Shown here: one piece after another, positions 38,292 to 45,806 of the stretch
Layout of the letters: each line of letters opens with the position of its first letter
How positions within the stretch are numbered: position 1 is the stretch's first letter
Source of the DNA: Vagococcus salmoninarum
GTDB taxonomy: Bacteria; Bacillota; Bacilli; Lactobacillales; Vagococcaceae
Length of the DNA: 64,000 nucleotides
Assembly: GCF_003987495.1 (NCBI RefSeq)
Contig: NZ_NGJU01000019.1
Location: forward strand, 1 to 64,000
Direction: 5' to 3'
The notes under the pieces: model-generated
Told to the model about the DNA's origin: nothing
Databases searched by the model: none
The model's input: only the letters and a program-made list of their open reading frames with translations
Program-made: the position numbers and the translations under genes

Positions 38292-38467
38292 TTTATGTAT
38301 AAGTCCTTTCTGGGTTTATATTATTATTATATAAAATAATAGTAGTAGTAGGTCCTGTTAGTTCTGTGGAAAAGAGTGATGAGCATTACAACGACTAAAG
38401 TTATCCACCTGTTAATAACCTGTTGATAACTTTCTCGTTTTTGAATAGTTATCAACAGTGGATAACT
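38292..38467. promoter_or_regulatory. oriC: dnaA-dnaN intergenic DnaA-box cluster (second origin subregion)
   Basis: DnaA-box-like sites are TTATCCACC at 38401-38409, TGTTGATAA at 38421-38429, TTATCAACA at 38449-38457 and AGTGGATAA at 38457-38465. The two GTTGATAACT/AGTTATCAAC arms also form a large inverted repeat. Together with the larger cluster upstream of dnaA this gives the bipartite layout known from Bacillus. The dnaN promoter should lie in the AT-rich part next to dnaN. Confidence 0.75.
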
Positions 38468-39814
38468 TTAGGAAATCAAACGATTTTTAATTTCACTGAC
38501 TTCTTTTTGCATTGTTGGGTCAGTTTCTAAAAGTTGCTGAATTTTTTCGTGGGAGTGAATCACAGTTGTATGATCTTTACCACCAAACTCAGCCCCAATT
38601 TTTGGTAAGGAGTTATCAGTTAATTCACGAGATAAGAACATTGCGATTTGGCGAGGTAAAACGATCGTTTTGACTCGTTTTTTGCCTTTCATATCTTTTA
38701 GTTGAATATGATAGTAATCGCAGACTTCTTCTTGAATTGTTAAAATGGATAATTGGTTTTTTTGACCAGCTGGTCGCAGTGATTTTAATGAATCCGCTGC
38801 TAAACTAGTTGTAATGTCTTGGCCGTTCATCGTGGCATAGGCTTGTACTCGAACAAGGGCCCCTTCCAGCTCACGAATGTTTGAATCAATTTGGCCAGCG
38901 ATGTAGCTCAAGGTGTCATCAGGAATTTCTAACCGTTCCGCATCGGCTTTTTTCCGTAAAATGGCAATCCGAGTTTCTAAGTCTGGCGGGGTAATATCAA
39001 CTGATAAGCCCCATGCAAAGCGAGAAACTAGACGTTCTTGTAATTTCGGAATTTCATTTGGTAAACGATCACTAGTTAAAACAATTTGTCTTCCATCATT
39101 ATAGAGGGAATTAAATGTATGGAAGAATTCTTCCTGAGTTCCTTCTTTGTCAGCAAAAAACTGAATATCATCAACTAATAGTAAGTCAACGTTGCGATAT
39201 TCTTGTCTAAAGCTTTCTGATGTTCGATTTTGAATGGAATTGATAAAATCGTTGGCAAATGTTTCACTACTGACGTATTTCACCTTCGCTGTTGGATTAT
39301 TTAACAGCATTTGGTGACCAATAGCATGCATTAGATGGGTTTTTCCAAGTCCAACGCCACCATAAAAAAACAAGGGATTGTATGTCGAACCAGGGTCTTC
39401 AGCTACAACTAAGGCGGCAGCATGGGCCATTTGGTTACCTTTACCAATGACAAAAGTGTCAAAAGTATATTTAGGATTTAACAACGCTTTGCGACTGTTT
39501 TCTCGCGTTAAATCAGAAATGGCAGCGGCAGTGACTGGTGCTTCAACTTGGCCTTCTTCAGGTTGTTCGTTTTGGATAATAAAAACAGGTGTGATTTCTT
39601 CCCCTGTTAACTTAAAACCAGTTTCAACAATTTTTGTGGAAAGATTTTTTTCCCAATATTCTTTATGGAGGGTGGAAGGAACTTCAATTGTTAATTGATT
39701 ATCAATCAAACTAATCGGAGTTGCTTGTTCGATCCAAGCATTAAAACTAGGGATAGTTAAGATTTTACGGTAACTATCTTCTAATTCTTTCCAAATATAC
39801 TCAATATTTGGCAT
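38468..39814 (-). CDS. dnaA: Chromosomal replication initiator DnaA
   Basis: DnaA binds the origin and opens it, 448 residues. Domain I (about 1-80) is followed by a short linker and the AAA+ domain with Walker [14 protein letters not shown] near residue 150, Walker [26 protein letters not shown] near 210, and the sensor segments. Domain IV has the DnaA signature [15 protein letters not shown] near residue 410. It has an AGGAGG site. The promoter candidate is an extended -10 TGCTAAAAT (-10 at 39851-39856) adjacent to the box cluster, so autoregulation by DnaA is likely. Confidence 0.98.
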   Translation of the reverse strand: MPNIEYIWKELEDSYRKILTIPSFNAWIEQATPISLIDNQLTIEVPSTLHKEYWEKNLSTKIVETGFKLTGEEITPVFIIQNEQPEEGQVEAPVTAAAISDLTRENSRKALLNPKYTFDTFVIGKGNQMAHAAALVVAEDPGSTYNPLFFYGGVGLGKTHLMHAIGHQMLLNNPTAKVKYVSSETFANDFINSIQNRTSESFRQEYRNVDLLLVDDIQFFADKEGTQEEFFHTFNSLYNDGRQIVLTSDRLPNEIPKLQERLVSRFAWGLSVDITPPDLETRIAILRKKADAERLEIPDDTLSYIAGQIDSNIRELEGALVRVQAYATMNGQDITTSLAADSLKSLRPAGQKNQLSILTIQEEVCDYYHIQLKDMKGKKRVKTIVLPRQIAMFLSRELTDNSLPKIGAEFGGKDHTTVIHSHEKIQQLLETDPTMQKEVSEIKNRLIS

Positions 39815-40222
39815 GTAATAATTCCTCCTCTGTTCTTCATAGTCTTTTCTATTTTAGCATTAAAAAAAAAAGTTTTCCACTGGTTTTAAATAACTGTGGA
39901 AAAAATATCCACAAAAGGGATAAGAGTTATCCACAAGGCAAACAATAGTCGGGGATTACTTTGGTGAAAATCAGTTATTCGTTTTCCAGGTGTGGATAAC
40001 TTTTGTTGTAGTAGCAAGCTTAAAAGGACTTACGAACATGTGTTTTTAGCTTTGTGGATAACTTTGTAACAAGGCGTTAACTTGTGGATAAACTGTGGGT
40101 AAAAGAATTAATAACTTTTTATTTTTTTTATCTATCCCAAAAGTATACCGAGTATAATAAAAATTGTGGATAACTTTTTAGGAAAAAAACTCAAAAAAAG
40201 CCAGGATCTATTCGGTGAACAG
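39815..40222. other. oriC: Origin of replication oriC (DnaA boxes and AT-rich region)
   Basis: Five perfect DnaA boxes (TTATCCACA or its complement) lie at 39927-39935, 39991-39999, 40053-40061, 40083-40091 and 40165-40173. Near matches lie at 39905-39913 and 40094-40102. An AT-rich stretch at about 40105-40165 between the box cluster and rpmH is a candidate duplex-unwinding element. The gap between dnaA and rpmH is the usual place of oriC in Firmicutes, and gene orientation switches here. Confidence 0.93.
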
Positions 40223-40251
40223 TTGACAGAAGAGTCAGGATTTCGTATAAT
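40223..40251 (+). promoter_or_regulatory. rpmH promoter
   Basis: Perfect TTGACA (40223-40228) and TATAAT (40246-40251) elements with a 17-base spacer form one of the strongest promoters in the window. The leader is about 48 bases with an AGGAGGTG site. Confidence 0.93.
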
Positions 40252-40306
40252 ACTATAGTCTGTCTAAGTATAAAGAAGATACAAATTTATTAGGAGGTGC
40301 TACAAC

Positions 40307-40441
40307 ATGAAAAGAACATACCAACCAAGTAAACGTAAGCATAATAAAGTTCATGGTTTCCGTAAACGCATGAGTACGAAAAACGGTCGTCGCGTTTTAA
40401 TGACTAGACGTCGTAAAGGAAGAAAAGTTTTATGCTCATAA
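40307..40441 (+). CDS. rpmH: 50S ribosomal protein L34
   Basis: L34, 44 residues, a basic large-subunit protein. The translation [20 protein letters not shown] continues [22 protein letters not shown] and ends in Cys-Ser rather than the common Ser-Ala. It starts 10 bases after AGGAGG and has its own strong promoter and terminator. It is the first gene right of oriC. Confidence 0.97.
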   Translation: MKRTYQPSKRKHNKVHGFRKRMSTKNGRRVLMTRRRKGRKVLCS

Positions 40442-40442
40442 T

Positions 40443-40472
40443 CCGCTGACTCTGTTTCAGTGGTTTTTTTTT
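40443..40472 (+). terminator. rpmH terminator
   Basis: CCGCTGA pairs with TCAGTGG (one G-T pair) and is followed by nine T. It starts two bases after the rpmH stop codon. Confidence 0.85.
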
Positions 40473-40548
40473 AGAGTCATATTAAGAAAGTCTGACTTTC
40501 GTGATATAACTAATTAGTGTTCCGCTTAGTGATAAAGGACACTTTTCT

Positions 40549-40611
40549 GATAGGCAAGTCATTAATATTGGGGGAAAAATCTCCTTTTGTGATGATTGCC
40601 TATTTTTTTTT
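40549..40611 (+). terminator. Second hairpin with T-run between rpmH and rnpA
   Basis: ATAGGCAA pairs with TTGCCTAT around a 36-base loop that has its own inner pairing (GGGGGA with TCTCC), followed by nine T. It lies about 75 bases past the rpmH terminator. A transcript ending here would have to start inside the gap, so a short RNA is possible. Confidence 0.65.
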
Positions 40612-40661
40612 GAAATAAAACCTCCTAGTTCGAAAAAGCTAGAGGAAAAGGCTCGGATTTA

Positions 40662-40670
40662 TGATATTAT
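40662..40670 (+). promoter_or_regulatory. rnpA promoter (extended -10)
   Basis: TGATATTAT is a TGn-extended -10 with TATTAT at 40665-40670; no good -35 is seen. It would start the rnpA-yidC-khpB transcript about 45 bases before the ATG, after two terminators that isolate rpmH. Confidence 0.55.
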
Positions 40671-40721
40671 AAAGAAGTGTATAAAATTAGCCTAAAAGGA
40701 TTCAAGCGAAAGGGGATTCGT

Positions 40722-41054
40722 ATGAAAAAATCCTATCGTATCAAAAAAGAGTCTGAGTTTTTCGAAATTATGCAAAAAAAGCAATCCTTTGCCAATAAAA
40801 ACTTTGTCGTTTACGTTGCAGCTCAAGAAAGTCCTCATTTCCGTGTTGGTTTGTCAGTCGGTAAAAAAATTGGTAACGCGGTTATGCGTAATCGGGTCAA
40901 ACGTCAAATTCGCGAAAGTTTATTTGTTTTAAAAGATGAGATTGGCTCAGAATATGCGATCATCGTCATTGCACGCCCTAACATTGTTAATTTAACAACT
41001 GGGGAAGTTCAAAAAAACTTAGCACATGTCTTTAAGTTAGCAAATATTTTATAG
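40722..41054 (+). CDS. rnpA: Ribonuclease P protein component
   Basis: The protein subunit of RNase P, 110 residues, which helps the catalytic RNA bind pre-tRNA. The family signature is GKKIGNAVMRNRVKRQIRE near residue 47. It starts MKKSYRIKKESEFFEIM at the ATG 40722, after an AAAGGGG site; a GTG-led longer frame from 40677 is not needed. It is 21 bases upstream of yidC. Confidence 0.96.
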   Translation: MKKSYRIKKESEFFEIMQKKQSFANKNFVVYVAAQESPHFRVGLSVGKKIGNAVMRNRVKRQIRESLFVLKDEIGSEYAIIVIARPNIVNLTTGEVQKNLAHVFKLANIL

Positions 41055-41075
41055 TTAGATAGAGGGGTAAACAAA

Positions 41076-41894
41076 GTGAAGAATAAAAAGAAAATATTAT
41101 TAGCTTTATCAATGCTTGTCTTAGTCTTAGTTTTAACAGGTTGTGGAACTGGTGAGGTAACGGCTCAAAGTACTGGTATTTGGGAACGTTACATCGTTTA
41201 TAACTTTGGTCGAGCCATTCAAGCCTTATCATTTGGGAATGTCGGAATTGGGATTATCTTATTTACGATTGTTATTAGAATCATTTTATTACCATTAATG
41301 CATTATCAAAATAAAAGCATGCGCAAAACCCAAGAATTACAACCGAAATTAAATGCTTTAAAAGCACAATATGCCTCAAAAGATCCAGAGACACAAAGAA
41401 AATTACAAGAAGAACAACAAAAACTTTATGATCAAAATGGTGTCAATCCCTTTGCCGGTTGTTTACCGCTGTTGATTCAAATGCCGATTATGATGGGCTT
41501 ATGGCAGTCAATTTCCCGGACAGGTTTAAGTGAAGGCCGTTTCTTATGGTTAGAACTTGGTGTGCCCGATCCAATCTTAGTCTTACCAATCTTAGCAGCC
41601 ATCTTTACTTTCTTAAGTACGAAATTATCAAGTATGAGTCAAGTTGAAGGCAATCCTAGTATGAAGATAATGAATTACGCGATGCCGATTATGATTTTAG
41701 TAATGGGTGTTAACTTAGCCAGTGGCTTATCTCTTTACTGGGTAGTTTCTAATGCGTTCCAAGTTGGTCAAACGTTGTTAATCAATAATCCATTTAAAAT
41801 TAAAAAAGAACGTGAAGAAGAAGTTCAACGTCAACGTGATTTAGAAAAAGCCTTACAAAAAGCTCAAAGCCCTAAAAAGAAACGTAAAAAATAG
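41076..41894 (+). CDS. yidC: Membrane protein insertase YidC (lipoprotein form)
   Basis: YidC inserts membrane proteins alone or with Sec. The 272 residues start with a lipoprotein signal whose lipobox is LTGC. Five membrane segments follow, with the substrate-groove arginine in the first (TIVIRIILLPLMHYQNKSM), the C1 loop helices (ELQPKLNALKAQYASKDPET) and NPFAGCLPLLIQMPIMMGLW. A basic tail ends PKKKRKK. The start codon is GTG. It lies between rnpA and khpB as in most Firmicutes; a second paralogue may exist elsewhere. Confidence 0.96.
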   Translation: MKNKKKILLALSMLVLVLVLTGCGTGEVTAQSTGIWERYIVYNFGRAIQALSFGNVGIGIILFTIVIRIILLPLMHYQNKSMRKTQELQPKLNALKAQYASKDPETQRKLQEEQQKLYDQNGVNPFAGCLPLLIQMPIMMGLWQSISRTGLSEGRFLWLELGVPDPILVLPILAAIFTFLSTKLSSMSQVEGNPSMKIMNYAMPIMILVMGVNLASGLSLYWVVSNAFQVGQTLLINNPFKIKKEREEEVQRQRDLEKALQKAQSPKKKRKK

Positions 41895-41931
41895 TCGATA
41901 TGTCCGTTAATTAATTAAGGAGGTAATGTTT

Positions 41932-42660
41932 ATGCCAAATTATGAAGGTTTAACAGTTGATGAAGCGATTCAAGTAGGATTGAAAGAATTACAGCTTTCC
42001 CGGAAAGATGTTGAAGTCAAAGTTCTAGCAGAAGGTAAAAAAGGCTTTTTCGGAATTGGGAAAAAAGCTGCTGTGGTTAGTGTAGTAGCGATTAATTCAC
42101 CAGCGAAAGGACCAGTCGAGACTGCCCAGTCAGTCACAAGGACAGAAAAAGTTGATAAAACTGTCTCAAGCCAAAAGCCCCAAGTCCCGTCATCAGAACG
42201 ATTGCCAGATAGCGAAGCGATAACAGCTTTAGCTGCTTATTTAACGAAAATTACTAAAGAGTTAAATGCGCCAGCAGAAGTTAAAGTCGAAAGGAACGGT
42301 CAAAGTGTCGTTTTCCATTTGGAAAGTGAGAAAGCCGGTATGCTAATTGGTAAACACGGTAAAGTCTTAAATGCCTTACAGTATTTAGCCCAAGTCTTTA
42401 TTCACCGGATGGCTGAAAATAAATTAGTAGTTGTTGTTAATGTTGGTGATTATCGAGAACGTCGTGAAGCTACCTTAACGCGCTTAGCTAACAATACAGC
42501 TGACAAAGTTTTAAGAACTGGCCAAGCGGTTTACTTAGAGCCAATGCCCGCCTTTGAACGAAAACAAATTCATGCAATCTTAACGGATAATCAAAATGTT
42601 AAAACTCATTCTGAAGGTGATGAACCTTACCGTTACTTAGTAGTTAATCTTAATAAATAA
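41932..42660 (+). CDS. khpB: RNA-binding protein KhpB/Jag
   Basis: KhpB (EloR/Jag) is an RNA-binding protein that, with KhpA, affects cell elongation in Streptococcus and others. The 242 residues hold an N-terminal Jag domain (about 1-50, with GKKGFFGIGKKAAVV), a low-complexity linker with many Ser/Thr, Gln and Pro (about 60-100), a KH domain with MLIGKHGKVLNALQYLAQ near residue 140, and an R3H domain with RREATLTRLANNTADKV. The ATG at 41932 has AGGAGG at correct spacing; an in-frame ATG two codons earlier is too near. Its 3' flank is a 490-base structured-looking gap. Confidence 0.94.
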   Translation: MPNYEGLTVDEAIQVGLKELQLSRKDVEVKVLAEGKKGFFGIGKKAAVVSVVAINSPAKGPVETAQSVTRTEKVDKTVSSQKPQVPSSERLPDSEAITALAAYLTKITKELNAPAEVKVERNGQSVVFHLESEKAGMLIGKHGKVLNALQYLAQVFIHRMAENKLVVVVNVGDYRERREATLTRLANNTADKVLRTGQAVYLEPMPAFERKQIHAILTDNQNVKTHSEGDEPYRYLVVNLNK

Positions 42661-42884
42661 CATAGTTAAAGCTCAGTAAGAGTGACAGCTTCTGCTTCCT
42701 TAGTTTATGTATTAAAGCCTTTCTTTTAAGGTTTAAAGGGAGCTAAGTGAAACAAGTGAGCTAACTCTAAAAATGAAGTAGAAGCCCTTAGAGCTTCAAA
42801 ATAAAGCTAAAAGAGTCAAGTCTCCAGTAAAAGGGACTATCATCAAAAGACTTATTAATTTAAGCTACTGGGAGATTATTAAAG

Positions 42885-42924
42885 GGGCCGTGACATTTTT
42901 ATTAGTCAACGGCTTCTTTTTTTT
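42885..42924 (+). terminator. Terminator of the khpB transcript
   Basis: GGCCGTGAC pairs with GTCAACGGC (one bulge), followed by CTTCTTTTTTTT. It lies about 225 bases past khpB. Confidence 0.75.
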
Positions 42925-43011
42925 GAACATTATTTGATAAACAGGTTCTAAGCATTAACCCCCTCTGTTTCTTAAGTTGGGGACTAGCTAGTAAATGTCT
43001 GTTAACGACAA

Positions 43012-43064
43012 AAAAACACCGCCGTTGTTTCTTCATTTTACATGAATTCAATGGCGGTGTTTTT
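43012..43064. terminator. wecB terminator (bidirectional)
   Basis: AAAAACACCGCC pairs perfectly with GGCGGTGTTTTT around a 29-base loop, with A and T runs at either end. Confidence 0.82.
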
Positions 43065-43155
43065 CTTATTATCGTGACCTAAGAGCTTAGCTACTAAGTG
43101 TCGTTATGTTATACAAAAGGGATTCAGTAAAAACTGAAAAATTTGCACTTAAAAC

Positions 43156-44256
43156 TTATAATTCAGAAGCTAAAACTCTAATTATTTTTTGTGAGGCAGT
43201 GCCATCACCGTATGGATTGATAGACTGAGCCATTTGTTGATAGTGAGCCTCGTCAGTAATTAAGCGGTGAACGGCATGGTAGATATCTTTTGTCGCTGTT
43301 CCAACAAGGGCTAAAGTGCCAGCGGCGACCCCTTCTGAGCGTTCAGAAGTTTCTCTTAAGACTAAGACCGGTTTGCCAACAGCCGGGGCTTCTTCTTGTA
43401 TCCCACCTGAATCTGTTAAGACCATAAAAGAGTGTTGGATATAATGATGAAAAGCCAAGACGTCTAAAGGTTCAATTAAATGAATGTTTGACTGATCACT
43501 TAAAATATCTAAAGCTAGTCGTCTAATTTCAGGGTTGAGATGCATAGGATAGACGAAGTCATAAGTTGGAAAGTCGATGGCTAGTTGTCTAACGGCTGAA
43601 AAGATGTCAGTCATAGCGGTCCCTAAATTTTCCCGGCGATGGGTTGTTAATAAGATGAAATTTTTATTTCGACGCTTAGATAAGTAAGGGTCGCTATAAG
43701 TCAAACTTGTATTTAAAAGTAAAGTATCAATTGCGGTATTTCCGGTGACATAGACGTTGTCAGTAATGCCTTCGTAAGCTAAGTTGCTTACATTATGAGC
43801 GGTTGGGGCAAAGTGATAATGAGCTAATTTGCTAATTAATTGCCGATTCATTTCTTCTGGAAAAGGATTGTAGGGATGATATGTTCGTAAGCCCGCTTCA
43901 ATGTGGCCGATTTTTATTTGCTCATAAAAACAAGCTAAAGCTGTTGCTAGAGCAGTCGTAGTATCGCCGTGAACTAAAACAATGTCAGGTTGATACGTTT
44001 GCAGAGCGAGTTGCATCCCTGTTAAAATCCTGCTCGTCAATTCATTTAACGATTGGCCGGTTTTCATAACATTTAAATCAAGGTGAGGCACGATATCATA
44101 CTGATCAAGAATTTGGTATAGCATTTCTTGGTGTTGGCCGCTAACAATAATTTTTAACTCAAAAAGGTGAGTGTTTGCCAGTAGTTCTTTAATAACAGGA
44201 ACTACCTTGATCGCTTCAGGACGAGTGCCAAAAGCGATCATAATTTTTTTTTTCAT
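43156..44256 (-). CDS. wecB: UDP-N-acetylglucosamine 2-epimerase (non-hydrolysing)
   Basis: This cytosolic enzyme interconverts UDP-GlcNAc and UDP-ManNAc, a precursor for wall polymers and exopolysaccharides. The 366 residues begin KIMIAFGTRPEAIKVVPVI and contain VHGDTTTALATALACFY near residue 95, HIEAGLRTYHPYNPFPEEMNRQ near 117, and VLTDSGGIQEEAPAVGKPVLVLR near 285, all typical of non-hydrolysing WecB/MnaA. It is the last gene of a cluster with a membrane glycosyltransferase, which suggests a ManNAc-containing polymer. It may instead serve teichoic-acid linkage synthesis. Confidence 0.93.
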   Translation of the reverse strand: MKKKIMIAFGTRPEAIKVVPVIKELLANTHLFELKIIVSGQHQEMLYQILDQYDIVPHLDLNVMKTGQSLNELTSRILTGMQLALQTYQPDIVLVHGDTTTALATALACFYEQIKIGHIEAGLRTYHPYNPFPEEMNRQLISKLAHYHFAPTAHNVSNLAYEGITDNVYVTGNTAIDTLLLNTSLTYSDPYLSKRRNKNFILLTTHRRENLGTAMTDIFSAVRQLAIDFPTYDFVYPMHLNPEIRRLALDILSDQSNIHLIEPLDVLAFHHYIQHSFMVLTDSGGIQEEAPAVGKPVLVLRETSERSEGVAAGTLALVGTATKDIYHAVHRLITDEAHYQQMAQSINPYGDGTASQKIIRVLASEL

Positions 44257-44298
44257 CAGTGACTATTCCTTTCTAATACATAAAATTGCTAATTGAAT

Positions 44299-44418
44299 TT
44301 ATAAAGAGATGAGAAGGTAACATAAGACGAAAAGCATAACAATTCCGGCGTAAAGTAAATTAAAATTCAAAATGTTTCGTTTATAAAGCACATGTTTTTT
44401 TAGGCTTTTTTTTGTCAT
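44299..44418 (-). CDS. 39-residue single-pass membrane peptide
   Basis: A short gene with good translation signals: AGGAGG lies inside the last codons of the glycosyltransferase gene, and the ATG is one base after its TAG stop. The peptide has a basic N-terminal half (TKKSLKKHVLYKRN) and then one hydrophobic span (LLYAGIVMLFVLCYLLISL), so it should sit in the membrane with the N terminus inside. Small single-pass or two-pass partners are known for some GT2 polysaccharide synthases (for example PgaD with PgaC), but I find no specific homology. It is easily missed by gene callers. Confidence 0.65.
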   Translation of the reverse strand: MTKKSLKKHVLYKRNILNFNLLYAGIVMLFVLCYLLISL

Positions 44419-44419
44419 A

Positions 44420-45727
44420 CTAATTAACCTCCTGTTCAAATGACGCGTTGTGTTCAGTTTTTTTCCAGTTGTTTTGAGGCAGAAACCATGTGCTAAAACC
44501 AACAATTTGGGCAAATAAATAAGTTAATGAGTTCCAGATAAAAGCAATAATCAGTCGGAAAAAGAAACCGATTTTAGCGATTAACGAAGTCTTTTTTTCA
44601 AAATATAAGGCTGCTTCATCGGTTAAGTAAACTAAAGGAATAATAATAAAGTTTAAAAGTTCAATCGTCGTCCAATACAAAGCGATTGAAAATAAGTGGG
44701 GTAAGAAATTGATCAAGCGCCAATCAATTAACCCTAGAAGTAAAATTGCTAAAAAAGCCACTGGTCGTAACATTGAATAAGAATAAAATAATGTCTCAAT
44801 TCGGTTTTGAAGTTGGGGGAAATTGGCGGCTTTTGAAATGGAAACGAGTTGTTTAGCAGTTGTCGTAATTGCTACAAACCAGTGACCTTGGGCCCAGCGA
44901 GTGCGTTGGTTGTGGCTAGCAATTAAGTTGTTAGGTTTTTCATCATAAACTTTAGCAAAATGATTCCAGCCACTAACTTTACCTTGTAAAGATAATTCAA
45001 CTTGTAGTTCGAAATCTTCGGTATAACTGCGAGGGTTCCAACCATGGACTAAGATGTAGTCAGTTGCTAAGATGAAGCCCGTTCCGCCGATTGCGGCGTT
45101 CCAACCTAAAAGGTGTTTGGCGTATTGAACGGCTCGGTTAGTAATAAAGTATACAGCCGCGTAGCCAGAAGCAGTCATTGAACTAGCGACGTTTTTAACA
45201 CCGAGGTAACCTTGAATTGCCGTGTAATGAGGATGGGCGATTAACTGCGAGTTCATCTCTTTTAAATAGTCAGGGTGGACGATGTTATCGGCATCAATAA
45301 AAGCAACATAATCATAATTTTTCCAAATACCTGTTTGAATAAATTTAGCAATAGCGTGGGGTTTTCCTCGTCGTTCACCTTTTTTTGAAGTGTTGACGAA
45401 CAAGTTAACATGCTCAAAGCTATTGACGATCTCAACCGTACGGTCCGTACAATTATCAGCGATCACCACGACATCATAAAGCTCTGAGTCGTAATTTTGA
45501 TAAAGCATGCTAGCTAAGGTGTCACTAATTACCGATTCTTCATTATGTGCAGGAATGAGAAATAAAAATTTGTGTTTATCGGCAGCAAGGCTATAGTTTC
45601 TAACAGGTTTCTTTAAACCGATTAGACTAAGGCTTGTATAAAAAATTAAATTAGCAAAAAGTAAGATAAGTAAGATGGAAACAAGTATTAATAAAAAGTT
45701 ATAAATAATAGATGGTGTAGTAAACAT
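44420..45727 (-). CDS. Membrane GT2 glycosyltransferase (polysaccharide-synthase-like)
   Basis: A processive-type family 2 glycosyltransferase of 435 residues. A membrane segment (about 8-30) precedes the catalytic domain: FLIPAHNEESVISDTLASML near residue 55, VVIADNCTDRT near 85, the FIDADNIVHPDYL metal site near 142, a TEDFELQ motif near 234 and the QRTRWAQGHW motif near 275, equivalent to the QxxRW of cellulose and chitin synthases. Four or five membrane segments follow. The ATG at 45727 has AAAGGAG; a longer frame from 45832 lacks support. It forms a cluster with a large secreted Ig-repeat protein, a small membrane peptide and WecB. Confidence 0.9.
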   Translation of the reverse strand: MFTTPSIIYNFLLILVSILLILLFANLIFYTSLSLIGLKKPVRNYSLAADKHKFLFLIPAHNEESVISDTLASMLYQNYDSELYDVVVIADNCTDRTVEIVNSFEHVNLFVNTSKKGERRGKPHAIAKFIQTGIWKNYDYVAFIDADNIVHPDYLKEMNSQLIAHPHYTAIQGYLGVKNVASSMTASGYAAVYFITNRAVQYAKHLLGWNAAIGGTGFILATDYILVHGWNPRSYTEDFELQVELSLQGKVSGWNHFAKVYDEKPNNLIASHNQRTRWAQGHWFVAITTTAKQLVSISKAANFPQLQNRIETLFYSYSMLRPVAFLAILLLGLIDWRLINFLPHLFSIALYWTTIELLNFIIIPLVYLTDEAALYFEKKTSLIAKIGFFFRLIIAFIWNSLTYLFAQIVGFSTWFLPQNNWKKTEHNASFEQEVN

Positions 45728-45763
45728 AGAGTTGCTCCTTTTTTTGTAGTGACGATAGAAAAA

Positions 45764-45798
45764 ATCGAAGAATAGCAATAAGTTATCTACTCTTCGAT
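45764..45798 (-). terminator. Terminator-like hairpin between surface protein and glycosyltransferase genes
   Basis: On the minus strand ATCGAAGAGTAG pairs with CTATTCTTCGAT (one mismatch) and is followed by TTTTTT. It would reduce transcription of the glycosyltransferase relative to the surface protein or separate the two units. Confidence 0.7.
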
Positions 45799-45806
45799 AA
45801 GGTGAT

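Larger units (their letters stand above)
42661..43155. other. Gene-free gap after khpB with several inverted repeats
   Basis: No gene is seen. From the khpB end, GCTTCTGCTTC (about 42690) can pair with GAAGTAGAAGC (about 42776), and within it a short AAAGCCTT/AAGGTTT hairpin. CTCCAGTA (42823-42830) can pair with TACTGGGAG (42866-42874). The region ends with two terminators, one for the khpB transcript and one for wecB. This could be a structured 3' untranslated region or an uncharacterised RNA. Confidence 0.45.

Noticed and set aside
40083-40173. Small genes in the oriC gap
   Set aside because: Short frames there have no ribosome sites and coincide with DnaA boxes and the AT-rich unwinding region.
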